Notes: a model not told the origin generated them from the sequence alone. 64,000 nt of DNA from Pseudolysinimonas_A sp041984585 (GCA_041984585.1 JBHIXX010000011.1:3378-67377), one strand, 5' to 3'; shown: positions 53,231 to 62,129, counted from the stretch's first letter. Numbers and translations are program-made.

Positions 53231-54175
53231 TCAGACGCGGCGGAGCAGCACCGTCGACACGGTGTGGTCGCTCGCCTTGCGCAGCACCAGCGACGCCCGC
53301 GCGCGGGTCGGCAGGATGTTCTGCTCGAGGTTGGGCCCGTTGATCTCGTTCCAGATCGAGCGCGCCCGCGCGACCGCCTCCGGCTCGCTGAGGTGCGAGT
53401 AGCGGTGGAAGTACGACTGCGGGTCGGCGAACGCGCCGCGCTGGAGGCGCAGGAACCGCTGCACGTACCACTCCTCGATGTCGGCGGTGCGCGCGTCGAC
53501 GTAGATCGTGAAGTCGAACAGGTCGCTGACCGCGAGCCGGCCGCTCGTCGGCGGCTGCAGCACGTTGAGCCCCTCCACGATGAGCACGTCGGGGCGGCGG
53601 ACCATGACGTGCTCGCCCGGCACGATGTCGTAGACCAGGTGGGAGTACACCGGGGCCGCCACCTCGGGATCGCCGCTCTTGATCCGGCTGACGAAGCCGA
53701 GCAGGGCGCGGCGGTCGTAGCTCTCCGGGAACCCCTTGCGCTGCATGAGCCCGCGGCGCTCGAGCTCGGCGTTCGGGTGCAGGAACCCGTCGGTGGTGAC
53801 CAGCTGCACGTGCGGGGTCTCGTCGCCCTGCGCCAGCAGCTCCGCCAGCACGCGCGCCGTCGTCGACTTGCCCACGGCGACCGACCCGGCGATGCCGATC
53901 ACGAACGGCGTCGGCTCGTCGGCGTGCCGCAGGAACGCGTTGGTCGACGATCCGAGCTCCCGCGCGGCCGCGATGTAGAGCTTGATGAGGCGGCTGAGGG
54001 GCAGGTAGACCTCGCGCGCCTCGGTGAGGTCGGTGGTGTCGCCGACGCCGCGGACGCGCGTCAGATCCTCCTCGGTGAGACCGAGGGTCGTGTGGGGTGC
54101 GAGCTCCGCCCACTCCGCGCGGGGGATCTCGAGGAACGGCGAATGCCCGCCGGAGGGCGCACCGGGATCGGACAT
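53231..54175 (-). CDS. coaA: Pantothenate kinase, type I
   Basis: 314 residues. First step of CoA synthesis. P-loop GIAGSVAVGKSTTARVL, VTTDGFLHPNAELE, GFPESYD and EGLNVLQ are conserved. ATG 54175 is chosen because it follows a minus-strand -10 box by 8 bases; an upstream ATG at 54211 would overlap glmS. The gene is divergent from glmS. Confidence 0.97.
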   Translation of the reverse strand: MSDPGAPSGGHSPFLEIPRAEWAELAPHTTLGLTEEDLTRVRGVGDTTDLTEAREVYLPLSRLIKLYIAAARELGSSTNAFLRHADEPTPFVIGIAGSVAVGKSTTARVLAELLAQGDETPHVQLVTTDGFLHPNAELERRGLMQRKGFPESYDRRALLGFVSRIKSGDPEVAAPVYSHLVYDIVPGEHVMVRRPDVLIVEGLNVLQPPTSGRLAVSDLFDFTIYVDARTADIEEWYVQRFLRLQRGAFADPQSYFHRYSHLSEPEAVARARSIWNEINGPNLEQNILPTRARASLVLRKASDHTVSTVLLRRV

Positions 54176-54183
54176 CGTCACCC

Positions 54184-54193
54184 AGCATAGGAT
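54184..54193. promoter_or_regulatory. Divergent overlapping -10 boxes for coaA and glmS
   Basis: In AGCATAGGAT the minus strand reads TATGCT (54189-54184, 8 bases before the coaA ATG) and the plus strand reads TAGGAT (54188-54193, 7 bases before the glmS ATG). The boxes overlap by two bases and both transcripts are nearly leaderless. Confidence 0.6.
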
Positions 54194-54200
54194 CGAGCGC

Positions 54201-56051
54201 ATGTGCGGCATCGTCGGCTACGTCGGCCCGGGCAGCAGCGTAGACGTTCTCGTCGGCGGTCTGCGGCGCCTCGAGTACCGCGGATACGACTCCGCGGGCA
54301 TCGCCGTGCTCGACGACGACGGGCGCCTCGGCACCCGCAAGCGCGCCGGGAAGCTCGGCGTACTCGCCGACGAGCTCGCGGCCGCGCCGATCGCCGACGG
54401 CCACACCGGCATCGGGCACACCCGCTGGGCGACGCACGGCGGCCCGACCGACGGCAACGCGCATCCGCACCTCGGCGACGGCGGCAGGCTGGCGCTCATC
54501 CACAACGGCATCATCGAGAACTTCGCGGCGCTCAAGGCCGAGCTGACCGCCGACGGCGAGCGGTTCGAGAGCGAGACCGACACCGAGGTCGCGGCACTGC
54601 TGGTGGGCCGGCTGTATCGCGAGACGGGCGACCTGACGCAGGCCATGCGGCGCGCCGTCGCCCGTCTCGAGGGAGCCTTCACCCTGCTCGTCATGCACGA
54701 GGAGGTCCCCGGCGTCGTGGTCGGGGCCCGCCGCAACTCGCCGCTGGTGATCGGTCTCGGCGACGGGGAGAACTTCCTCGGCTCCGACGTCGCCGCGTTC
54801 GTGGAGCACACCCGCCGCGCGATGGAGATCGGGCAGGACGAGATCGTCACCATCCGCCCCGACTCGGTCGAGGTGACCGACTTCGCCGGCAATCCGGTGG
54901 CGACGCGCGAGTTCGAGGTGGCCTGGGACGCGTCCGCCGCCGAGAAGGGCGGCTGGCCGACCTTCATGAAGAAGGAGATCAGCGAGGAGCCCGAGGCCGT
55001 CGCGAACACGCTGCTCGGTCGGGTGCACGACGGTGCGGTGCGCCTGGGCGAGCTGGAGCCGCTGGCGGAGGCCCTGGCCGACATCGACCGGATCATCGTG
55101 ATCGCCTGCGGCACCGCGGCGTACGCGGGGATGCTCGGCAAGTACGCGATCGAGCAGTGGGCGCGCATCCCGGTCGAGGTGGAGCTCTCGCACGAGTTCC
55201 GCTACCGCGACCCGGTGCTCGACGCCCGCACCCTCGTCGTCTCGGTCAGCCAGTCGGGCGAGACCATGGACACCCTGATGGCGGTGAAGTACGCCCGGGA
55301 GCAGGGTGCGCGCACGCTGTCGATCTGCAACACCCAGGGCTCGACCATTCCGCGCGAGTCGGACGCCGTGCTCTACACCCACGCCGGACCGGAGGTGGCG
55401 GTCGCATCGACGAAGGCGTTCGTGGCGCAGGTCGCGGCGCTCTACCTGCTCGGCCTCGACCTGGCGGGTCGTCGCGGCACCCTCGACGCGGAGCGCACCG
55501 CCGGTCTCGTCGAGGAGCTGCAGAACCTGCCGGCGAAGCTCGATCAGGTGGTCGAGTCGAGCACGGGCCGCATCGGCGAGTTCGCCCGCTGGATGGGCGA
55601 CGTGCAGTCGGTGCTCTTCCTCGGTCGCCACGCCGGCTACCCGATCGCCCTCGAGGGGGCGCTGAAGCTCAAGGAGCTCGCCTACATCCACGCCGAGGGC
55701 TTCGCCGCCGGCGAGCTCAAGCACGGCCCGATCGCGCTGATCGAGCCCGGCCAGCTGGTGATCGTGGTCGTGCCGTCGCCGCGCGATCCGCGCTCGCTGC
55801 ACGCGAAGGTCATCTCCAACATCCAGGAGATCCGCGCCCGCGGCGCCCGCGTGATCGCGATCGCCGAACTGGGCGACGTCGAGGTGCTGCCGTTCGTCGA
55901 CGAGGCGATCCGCATCCCCCTCGCCGCCCCGCTGTTCGAGCCCCTGCTGGCCGTGGTGCCGTTGCACGTGTTCGCGCTCGAGCTCGCGTCGGCGAAGGGT
56001 CTCGACGTCGACCAGCCGCGCAACCTGGCCAAGTCGGTCACGGTCGAGTGA
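54201..56051 (+). CDS. glmS: Glutamine-fructose-6-phosphate aminotransferase
   Basis: 616 residues. N-terminal glutaminase with Cys2 (MCGIVGYVG) and GNAHPH; two SIS domains (CGTAAYAG; SVSQSGETMDT), and the C-terminal PRNLAKSVTVE tail. Makes glucosamine-6-P for the wall. No glmS ribozyme is possible, because the message has practically no 5' leader. Confidence 0.98.
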   Translation: MCGIVGYVGPGSSVDVLVGGLRRLEYRGYDSAGIAVLDDDGRLGTRKRAGKLGVLADELAAAPIADGHTGIGHTRWATHGGPTDGNAHPHLGDGGRLALIHNGIIENFAALKAELTADGERFESETDTEVAALLVGRLYRETGDLTQAMRRAVARLEGAFTLLVMHEEVPGVVVGARRNSPLVIGLGDGENFLGSDVAAFVEHTRRAMEIGQDEIVTIRPDSVEVTDFAGNPVATREFEVAWDASAAEKGGWPTFMKKEISEEPEAVANTLLGRVHDGAVRLGELEPLAEALADIDRIIVIACGTAAYAGMLGKYAIEQWARIPVEVELSHEFRYRDPVLDARTLVVSVSQSGETMDTLMAVKYAREQGARTLSICNTQGSTIPRESDAVLYTHAGPEVAVASTKAFVAQVAALYLLGLDLAGRRGTLDAERTAGLVEELQNLPAKLDQVVESSTGRIGEFARWMGDVQSVLFLGRHAGYPIALEGALKLKELAYIHAEGFAAGELKHGPIALIEPGQLVIVVVPSPRDPRSLHAKVISNIQEIRARGARVIAIAELGDVEVLPFVDEAIRIPLAAPLFEPLLAVVPLHVFALELASAKGLDVDQPRNLAKSVTVE

Positions 56052-56130
56052 ACGCCGTCCCGCCCCGCCCGCGGCGGGTGCGGCGGCGTGCGGACGACCC
56101 GCGTCGGGAGCCGTCGGCGTCGAGGTCGGA

Positions 56131-56136
56131 GAGAAT
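56131..56136 (+). promoter_or_regulatory. Leaderless -10 box of the acpS operon
   Basis: GAGAAT ends 6 bases before GTG 56143. Same spacing as other leaderless genes in this region. Confidence 0.5.
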
Positions 56137-56142
56137 GGCCCG

Positions 56143-56499
56143 GTGAGCATCGCGGGCATCGGGATCGACGTCGTCGACCTGGGGCGCTTCGAACGCGCCG
56201 TCGGACGGACGCCGCGCCTGCGCGAGCGCCTGTTCGCCGAGAGCGAACGCGACCTGCCGCTGCGCTCGCTCGCCGGGAGATTCGCCGCAAAAGAGGCGCT
56301 GATGAAGGCGCTCGGCGACGCGACCGGGGTGACCTGGCACGACATGGAGGTCGTCCGCGACGGCGAGGGCAACCCGTCGTTCCGCGTCTCCGGAGCGGTC
56401 GCCGCCGCCGTCGAGCGTCGCGGCATCACCCACCTGCACCTCACCATGTCGCACGACGCCGGCATCGCGATCGCCCAGGTCATCGCGGAGATCGCCTGA
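56143..56499 (+). CDS. acpS: Holo-[acyl-carrier-protein] synthase
   Basis: 118 residues from GTG 56143. GIGIDVVDLGRFE with metal-binding Asp, then FAAKEALMKALG with the conserved Glu, and HLTMSHDAG. Transfers phosphopantetheine to ACP. TGATG coupling to alr. Confidence 0.97.
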   Translation: MSIAGIGIDVVDLGRFERAVGRTPRLRERLFAESERDLPLRSLAGRFAAKEALMKALGDATGVTWHDMEVVRDGEGNPSFRVSGAVAAAVERRGITHLHLTMSHDAGIAIAQVIAEIA

Positions 56500-57587
56500 T
56501 GGCGTCGCCGCTGCGCGAGGCCCGCATCGACGTCGCCGCGATCACCGCGAACGTGGCCGCGCTGCGCGCCCTCGTCGCGCCCGCCGACGTGATGGTGGTC
56601 GTCAAGGCCGACGGATACGGGCACGGCGCCGAGATCGCGGCGCGCGCCGCGCTGGCCGGGGGCGCCGCCCGGCTGGGCGTCGCCGACATCGACGAGGCGC
56701 TCCGGCTGCGCGCCGCGGGCGTCGACGCCCCCCTCCTCGCGTGGCTGCACGGACCCGACGCCGACTTCGCGCGCGCCGCCGCGGCCGACGTCGAGGTGGG
56801 CGTCAGCAGCCTCGCCCAGCTCGACGCCGCGACGACGGCCGGGGCCGGCGTGCACCTCAAGGTCGACACCGGGCTCAGCCGCAACGGCTTCGCCCCCGAC
56901 GACGCGCCCGCGGCGTTCGCCCGCGCGGCGGCCCGGGGAACCCGCGTGGGCGGGGTGTTCTCGCACCTCGCGAACACCTCGCCCGACGAGGACGCGCGGC
57001 AGATCGCCGCGTTCGAGAGTGCGCTCGCCGCCGCCCGGGATGCCGGGGTCGAGCCGGGCATCCGGCACCTCGCCGCGACGCAGGCGGCGATCAGCACCCC
57101 CGCCGCGCGCTACGACATGGTGCGGATCGGGATCGGGGCGTACGGGCTCACGCCCGGCGGCGGGATCGATCCTGCGGCGCTGGGTCTGCGCCCCGCGATG
57201 GAGCTGGCCGCACCGGTCGTCGCCGTACGGCGGGTCCCCGCGGGGACGGGCGTCTCCTACGGCTCCACGCACCGCACCGAGCGCCCCACCACCCTCGCCC
57301 TCGTCCCGCTCGGCTACGCGGACGGCGTGCCCCGCGCGGCGTCCGGCGCGGGGGCCGAGGTGCTCGTCGCCGGATCCCGCCACCCGGTCGTCGGCCGGAT
57401 CGCGATGGACCAGCTCGTGGTCGACGCGGGCGACGCCGCGGTGGCGGTGGGCGACCGGGCCGTGCTCTGGGGCGATCCGGCCGCCGGCGCCCCGTCGGCG
57501 GAGGAGTGGGCCGGCTGGGCGGGCACCATCGGCTACGAGATCGTCACCCGGCTCGGGCCGCGCGTGGCGCGGACGGCGGCGACGTGA
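56499..57587 (+). CDS. alr: Alanine racemase
   Basis: 362 residues. PLP lysine Lys36 in VVKADGYGHG; second catalytic residue Tyr in GVSYGSTH; GRIAMDQ near the C terminus. Provides D-Ala for peptidoglycan. Overlaps tsaE by 4 bases. Confidence 0.97.
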   Translation: MASPLREARIDVAAITANVAALRALVAPADVMVVVKADGYGHGAEIAARAALAGGAARLGVADIDEALRLRAAGVDAPLLAWLHGPDADFARAAAADVEVGVSSLAQLDAATTAGAGVHLKVDTGLSRNGFAPDDAPAAFARAAARGTRVGGVFSHLANTSPDEDARQIAAFESALAAARDAGVEPGIRHLAATQAAISTPAARYDMVRIGIGAYGLTPGGGIDPAALGLRPAMELAAPVVAVRRVPAGTGVSYGSTHRTERPTTLALVPLGYADGVPRAASGAGAEVLVAGSRHPVVGRIAMDQLVVDAGDAAVAVGDRAVLWGDPAAGAPSAEEWAGWAGTIGYEIVTRLGPRVARTAAT

Positions 57588-58057
57588 TCGAGCTGGTCGT
57601 GCCGACGTCCGCCGCGATGGAGGACCTCGGCGAGCGGATGGCCGGGCTGCTGGCCGCGGGCGACCTCATCCGTCTCGACGGTCCGCTCGGCGCGGGCAAG
57701 ACCACGTTCACCCGGGGGCTCGGGCGCGCACTCGGCGCCCGCGGCGCGGTGACGTCGCCGACGTTCGTGCTCTCGCGGGAGCATCCGACGACGGCCGGCC
57801 CGCCGCTGGTGCACGTCGACGCCTACCGGCTGAACTCGGCGCTCGAACTCGACGACCTCGACCTCGACTGGGACCGCTCGATCACCGTGGTCGAGTGGGC
57901 GGACGGCAAGGTCGGCGACGTCGTCGACTCCTGGATCGAGATCGGCATCGACCGCCCCGCCGGGGACGAGGCCGACGGCGACGACGACCAGCCGCGGATC
58001 GTGCGCATCGCCGGGCACGGCCCCCGCTGGGCCGACCTCGACGCGCGGCTCGCCTAG
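57584..58057 (+). CDS. tsaE: tRNA t6A37 synthesis ATPase TsaE
   Basis: 157 residues from GTG 57584. P-loop GPLGAGKTTFTRGLG, TSPTFVL switch and HVDAYRL are signature. Works with TsaB and TsaD encoded next. Its TAG stop forms the first bases of the tsaB -10 box. Confidence 0.96.
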   Translation: MIELVVPTSAAMEDLGERMAGLLAAGDLIRLDGPLGAGKTTFTRGLGRALGARGAVTSPTFVLSREHPTTAGPPLVHVDAYRLNSALELDDLDLDWDRSITVVEWADGKVGDVVDSWIEIGIDRPAGDEADGDDDQPRIVRIAGHGPRWADLDARLA

Positions 58058-58060
58058 GCT
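58055..58060 (+). promoter_or_regulatory. -10 box of tsaB overlapping the tsaE stop
   Basis: TAGGCT starts with the tsaE stop codon and ends 6 bases before GTG 58067; tsaB therefore can be expressed as a leaderless message independently of alr-tsaE. Confidence 0.55.
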
Positions 58061-58066
58061 CGCAGC

Positions 58067-58669
58067 GTGCTGCTCGCCATCGACACGTCGACCGGATCGG
58101 CCGTCGCGGCCGTCGGGGACGACGGCGTCGTGCACGCCGAGCGCACCGAGCCCGACACCCGGCGTCACGCCGAGGCGATCGGCTCGCTGATCGCCGGCGC
58201 GCTCGCCGACGCCGGCGCCTCGGCGGCCGACGTCACCGCCGTGGCGGTCGGGATGGGGCCGGGACCGTTCACCGGCCTGCGGGTCGGCATCGCCGCGGCG
58301 CGCGCCTTCGCCCGCGGCCGCTCGGTCCCGCTGCTCGCCGTCGTCTCCCACGACGCGGTCGCGGCGGAGCATGCCGGGCCGATCGTCGTCGTCACCGACG
58401 CCCGCCGCCGCGAACTCGCCTGGTCGCAGTACGCCGCGGCCGAGGCGGGGATGCCGGTGCGGCTCCGCGGGCCCGAACTCGCGCCCGCGGCCGACCTCGA
58501 CGCCCTGCTCGCGTCCGCCGCCCCGGGAGCGGTGCGGGTCGACGCCGCGCTCATCCCCGCGGGCGCCCTGGGCCGGATCGCGGTGTTCCGCCGCGCGGCC
58601 GGTGCGGAGCCCGGACCCGACCGTCCGCTCTACCTGCGCCCGCCCGACGTCACGGTGGTGGCGCGATGA
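58067..58669 (+). CDS. tsaB: tRNA t6A37 synthesis protein TsaB
   Basis: 200 residues. Actin-like fold: LAIDTSTGSAVAAV at the start, GMGPGPFTGLRVGIAAARAFA in the middle. Partner of TsaD; it lacks that enzyme's metal-binding histidines, as normal. ATGA overlap with rimI. Confidence 0.95.
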   Translation: MLLAIDTSTGSAVAAVGDDGVVHAERTEPDTRRHAEAIGSLIAGALADAGASAADVTAVAVGMGPGPFTGLRVGIAAARAFARGRSVPLLAVVSHDAVAAEHAGPIVVVTDARRRELAWSQYAAAEAGMPVRLRGPELAPAADLDALLASAAPGAVRVDAALIPAGALGRIAVFRRAAGAEPGPDRPLYLRPPDVTVVAR

Positions 58670-59175
58670 TCCGTCCCGAGACCGCGACCCACGAAGCCGG
58701 AGGGTGGGAGATCCGTCGGGCCGGCCTCGACGACCTCGACGACGTGATGGCCCTCGAGACGGCGACCTTCCCGAGCGACGCCTGGTCGCGCGAGGGGATG
58801 CGCGCCGAGCTGCGCGGGCCGCACGGCTACTACCTGGTGGCCCGCACGTCCGACGGCGTGCTCGACGGCTACGGCGGTCTGCTCGCACCCCGCGGCGCCG
58901 AGCAGGCCGACGTGCAGACCGTGGCCGTCGCCGATCGCGCGCGCCGCCGCGGGCTGGGCCGGGCGCTCGTCCTCGCCCTCGTCGCCGAGGCGGGGCGGCG
59001 CGGGGCGCGGGAGCTCTTCCTCGAGGTGCGCGCCGACAACCCGGCCGCGCAGGCGCTCTACGCGGCGCTGGGCTTCGAGCAGGTCGGCCGCCGCGCGCGC
59101 TACTACCAGCCCGATGACGTCGACGCCCTGGTGATGCGGCTCGACATCCCCGAGGGGGAGGTGGCGCCGGCATGA
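58666..59175 (+). CDS. rimI: [Ribosomal S18]-alanine N-acetyltransferase RimI
   Basis: 169 residues, single GNAT domain: acetyl-CoA loop VADRARRRGLGRALVLAL, LEVRADNPAAQALYAALGF and RRARYYQPDDVDALVMRL. The position between tsaB and tsaD is the standard place for rimI. 4-base overlaps on both sides. Confidence 0.95.
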   Translation: MIRPETATHEAGGWEIRRAGLDDLDDVMALETATFPSDAWSREGMRAELRGPHGYYLVARTSDGVLDGYGGLLAPRGAEQADVQTVAVADRARRRGLGRALVLALVAEAGRRGARELFLEVRADNPAAQALYAALGFEQVGRRARYYQPDDVDALVMRLDIPEGEVAPA

Positions 59176-60221
59176 GCGGACCCCTCGTGCTCGGGATCGA
59201 GACCAGCTGCGACGAGACCGGCGTCGGGATCGTGCGCGGCACCGAGCTGCTCGCCAACGCCGTCGCCTCGTCGATGGAGGAGCACGCCCGCTATGGCGGC
59301 GTGGTGCCGGAGGTGGCGGCGCGGGCGCACCTGGAGGCGTTCGAGGCGACGCTCGACGCGGCACTGGCGGAGGCGGGGGTCGCTCTCGACGACCTCGACG
59401 CGATCGCGGTCACCGCCGGTCCCGGACTCGCCGGCGCGCTGATGGTCGGGGTCGGCGCGGCGAAGGGACTCGCCCAGGCGACCGGCCTGCCGCTCTACGG
59501 CGTCAACCACCTCGTCGGCCATGTCGGCGTCGACCTGCTGCGCCCCGAGGGCGGCGCGCTCGAGCTGCCGACCGTCGCCCTGCTCGTCTCGGGCGGGCAC
59601 ACGTCGCTGCTGCTGGTGCGCGACCTGGTCGACGACGTGGAGCTGCTCGGCGAGACGATCGACGACGCCGCGGGCGAGGCGTTCGACAAGGTGGCCCGGC
59701 TGCTCGGCCTGCCGTACCCCGGCGGTCCGCGCATCGATCAGGCCGCCGAGGGCGCCGATCCGGATGCCATCCGCTTCCCGCGCGGGCTCACGGCGGCGAA
59801 GGACATGGCCCGCCATCGGTACGACTTCTCGTTCTCGGGGCTGAAGACGGCCGTCGCCCGCCACGTCGAAGGGGCGCGTTCCCGGGGCGAGGAGGTCGAT
59901 GTGGCGGAGGTCGCGGCCGGCTTCCGCGAGTCGGTCGCCGATGTGCTCACGGCGAAGGCGATCGCGGCGTGCATCGACCTCGGCGTGCCCCGGCTGCTGC
60001 TCGGCGGCGGAGTGGCGGCGAACGCCCGGGTGCGCGCGCTCGCCGTTGAGCGGGCCGCCGCGGCCGGGGTCGAGCTGCGCATCCCGCCGCTGTCGCTCTG
60101 CACCGACAACGGCGCCATGATCGCGGCACTCGGGGCGCAGCTCGTGGCGGCCGGGCGCCCGCCGTCGGAGCCCGGCTTCGGCGCCGACTCGACGCTGCCG
60201 GTCACCGAGGTTCAGTGCTGA
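59172..60221 (+). CDS. tsaD: tRNA N6-threonylcarbamoyltransferase TsaD
   Basis: 349 residues. GIETSCDETGVGIV, the metal-binding pair in VNHLVGHVGV, LVSGGHTSLLLV and SLCTDNGAMIA are all present. Catalytic subunit of the t6A complex. End of the cluster. Confidence 0.98.
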   Translation: MSGPLVLGIETSCDETGVGIVRGTELLANAVASSMEEHARYGGVVPEVAARAHLEAFEATLDAALAEAGVALDDLDAIAVTAGPGLAGALMVGVGAAKGLAQATGLPLYGVNHLVGHVGVDLLRPEGGALELPTVALLVSGGHTSLLLVRDLVDDVELLGETIDDAAGEAFDKVARLLGLPYPGGPRIDQAAEGADPDAIRFPRGLTAAKDMARHRYDFSFSGLKTAVARHVEGARSRGEEVDVAEVAAGFRESVADVLTAKAIAACIDLGVPRLLLGGGVAANARVRALAVERAAAAGVELRIPPLSLCTDNGAMIAALGAQLVAAGRPPSEPGFGADSTLPVTEVQC

Positions 60222-60249
60222 GACCCGCTCGGACACACCGCCGACCTCG

Positions 60250-60278
60250 TTGACACCGCCCCGGGGCGCTGCCAGTCT
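60250..60278 (+). promoter_or_regulatory. Promoter of the small two-helix membrane protein
   Basis: TTGACA, exactly 17 bases, CAGTCT. A consensus -35 with a weak -10. Leader about 35 bases with a GAGGAG site. Confidence 0.5.
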
Positions 60279-60320
60279 GGCCGAGCTGACGTCCAGCCCA
60301 CGACCATTCGAGGAGTTCTC

Positions 60321-60656
60321 ATGACCGACACCCCGACGCCGCCGCCCGCTGCGCCCGCGACTCCGCCCGCCCCGGCCGGCCCCAAGCAGACCCTGAGCCT
60401 CGTCTCCTTCATCGTCGGTATCGGGAGCATCGTCTTCTGCGGCCTGGGCATCATCGGTCTCGCCGCCGGAATCGTCGCGATCATCCTGTCGAACAAGGCG
60501 AAGAAGTCGGAACCGGATGCACCCGACTGGATGAAGACCCTGGGTCTCGTCTTCGGCATCATCGGTGCGATCCTCAGCGTGATCGTCGGACTGATCGTCC
60601 TGGTCAGCGCGATCCTGCCGTTCATCCTGATCGGTACCTCGGGCTACTACTACTGA
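60321..60656 (+). CDS. Small membrane protein (DUF4190-like)
   Basis: 111 residues. Pro/Ala-rich N terminus, then two long hydrophobic segments (SFIVGIGSIVFCGLGIIGL...; GLVFGIIGAILSVIVGLIV) with a short charged KAKKSEPDAPDW loop. Ends GTSGYYY. Matches the pattern of DUF4190-type proteins; function unknown. Confidence 0.75.
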   Translation: MTDTPTPPPAAPATPPAPAGPKQTLSLVSFIVGIGSIVFCGLGIIGLAAGIVAIILSNKAKKSEPDAPDWMKTLGLVFGIIGAILSVIVGLIVLVSAILPFILIGTSGYYY

Positions 60657-60671
60657 GCCGCCATAGGATGG

Positions 60672-60699
60672 AGGGCGGGCCGCTTCGGCGCCCCGCCCT
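60672..60699. terminator. Terminator after the small membrane protein
   Basis: AGGGCGGG / CCCGCCCT with a smaller CCG-CTTC-GGC stem inside, then T-CGTCGTCTCC. It lies 16 bases after the stop and 117 bases from the end of the convergent methyltransferase gene, so it may work for both. Confidence 0.65.
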
Positions 60700-60815
60700 T
60701 CGTCGTCTCCAGGGCCGAGGTCGTCGCGACGCCCCACGGGCGTCATCACATCGCCGTCGGTGGCGCCTCGCCCGTGTCGGCGGGCGGACCCGCCCGCGTC
60801 GGCCGCCCCGCGGCG

Positions 60816-61997
60816 TTAGCCGTCGAGACGCTCGGCGAGGAACGCGGCGCGGGAGCCGCCGACCCGGGTGAGCACGAGCGTGGCGCTCGCGTCGCCGCGC
60901 AGCCCGAGCCGGGTGCGGAAGGCCGCCGGATCGACGTCGACCCCGCGCTTCTTGATCTCCAGCGTGCCGATGTCGCGCGCGGCGAGCTCGCGCTTCAGCG
61001 TCTTCACGTCCAGCGGGAAGCGCTCGACGACGCGGAACACCGCGCCGAACGGCGTCGTCGGCTGCTCGTCGGTGGTGACCCAGGCGATGGTCGGGTCGAG
61101 CATCCGCCCCCCGATCGTGCGCGCCAGGTCGCCGATCAGCCGGGCGCGGATGACGGCGCCGTCCGGCTCGACCAGGTATCGGCCCGGGTCGCCGGCGGGC
61201 GCGTCCTCGGCGTCGGCGTCCGCGGTCATCTCCCGGGCGCCGTCGGAGCCGAGCAGCAGCGCCGCGCGACGGACCCCTTCGCGCTCCAGCCCGCCGCGCC
61301 AGACCACCAGCTCGACCACCTCGCCGCCGGCCGACACCCACTGCGCCTCGGCGTCGTCGGGGATCAGGTCCCGGTCGAGCCCCGGACCGAGTTTCACGCC
61401 GGTCGGCATCCGTTCCCCGAGTGCGAGCGCCCAGTCGAGGGGCGGCGACCATGCGTCGGGGTCGGCGAGCCGTCCGGAGGCGTCCCGTCGCGCGGGGTCC
61501 ACCCACGCGCCGCCGACCCCTGCGAGGTCGCTCGTCACGGCGTCGCCGAGTTCGACGCGGGCGGACGGGAACGGGGCGAGGTTGTACGAGGCGAGGGCGG
61601 CGGTCACCTCGTCGCGCTCGACGGCCACGACGCCGAGGTCGAGCGCCGCCAGGGCCATCGCGTCGGCCCCGATCCCGCATCCGAGGTCGGCGACGACGTC
61701 GACGCCGGCATCCGCGAACCGGCCGGCGTGCCGGGCGGCGACCGACAGTCGCGTGGCCTGCTCGAGCCCGTCGCGGGTGAACAGCATGCGGTCGGCGAAG
61801 TCGCCGAACTTGGCGCGGGCGCGGGTGCGCAGTCGCGCCTGTTCGAGCACCGCCGCGACCCGGTCGGGCGGGTGCCCGTCGGCGCGCAGTCGCGACACCT
61901 GGCGCACCACGTCGGCGCTCGCGTCGATCGGGCCGACCTCGTCGAGCAGGCGGAGGCCCTCGGGCGTCAGCAGGGCGCGGAGCGCGGTCGCGTCCAT
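60816..61997 (-). CDS. Class I SAM-dependent methyltransferase with THUMP-like C-terminal domain
   Basis: 393 residues. SAM-binding motif I VADLGCGIGADAMALA, motif II VVAVERD, and DPARRD as a motif IV-like block. The C-terminal part (KTLKRELAARDIGTLEIKKRGVDVD shortened here to the pattern) resembles the THUMP-like domain of actinobacterial proteins of unknown target. RNA is the likely substrate. Leaderless. Confidence 0.85.
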   Translation of the reverse strand: MDATALRALLTPEGLRLLDEVGPIDASADVVRQVSRLRADGHPPDRVAAVLEQARLRTRARAKFGDFADRMLFTRDGLEQATRLSVAARHAGRFADAGVDVVADLGCGIGADAMALAALDLGVVAVERDEVTAALASYNLAPFPSARVELGDAVTSDLAGVGGAWVDPARRDASGRLADPDAWSPPLDWALALGERMPTGVKLGPGLDRDLIPDDAEAQWVSAGGEVVELVVWRGGLEREGVRRAALLLGSDGAREMTADADAEDAPAGDPGRYLVEPDGAVIRARLIGDLARTIGGRMLDPTIAWVTTDEQPTTPFGAVFRVVERFPLDVKTLKRELAARDIGTLEIKKRGVDVDPAAFRTRLGLRGDASATLVLTRVGGSRAAFLAERLDG

Positions 61998-62003
61998 GTC
62001 CCC

Positions 62004-62009
62004 ACGCTA
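62004..62009 (-). promoter_or_regulatory. Leaderless -10 box of the methyltransferase gene
   Basis: Minus strand TAGCGT ends 6 bases before ATG 61997. No ribosome-binding site. Confidence 0.55.
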
Positions 62010-62082
62010 GCCCGCCGTACGGGTCGCCCTGCCCGGTCGAGTGGGCGGGGCCACCGGGTCGTCGCCCATCCGCGTGATCGGA

Positions 62083-62109
62083 TTGGCACTCGCGTTGATC
62101 GACTGCCAG
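62083..62109 (+). promoter_or_regulatory. CIRCE-like HrcA site 1 upstream of groES
   Basis: TTGGCACTC, 9 bases, GACTGCCAG. It keeps the 9-N9-9 layout of CIRCE with a degenerate right arm, and it overlaps the -35 of the groES promoter, so HrcA bound here would block RNA polymerase. Confidence 0.65.
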
Positions 62110-62123
62110 CCGGACGCTATGGT
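62095..62123 (+). promoter_or_regulatory. groES promoter
   Basis: TTGATC (62095-62100), exactly 17 bases, TATGGT (62118-62123). Flanked by two CIRCE-like repeats. Confidence 0.7.
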
Positions 62124-62129
62124 GGTCTC

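Noticed and set aside
53166..57383. A minus-strand open frame of 1405 codons opposite glmS, acpS and alr
   Set aside because: It is antisense to well-recognised genes, Arg/Gly/Asp-rich with no domains; such frames arise from the high third-position G+C. Only its downstream part overlaps the real coaA, in another frame.
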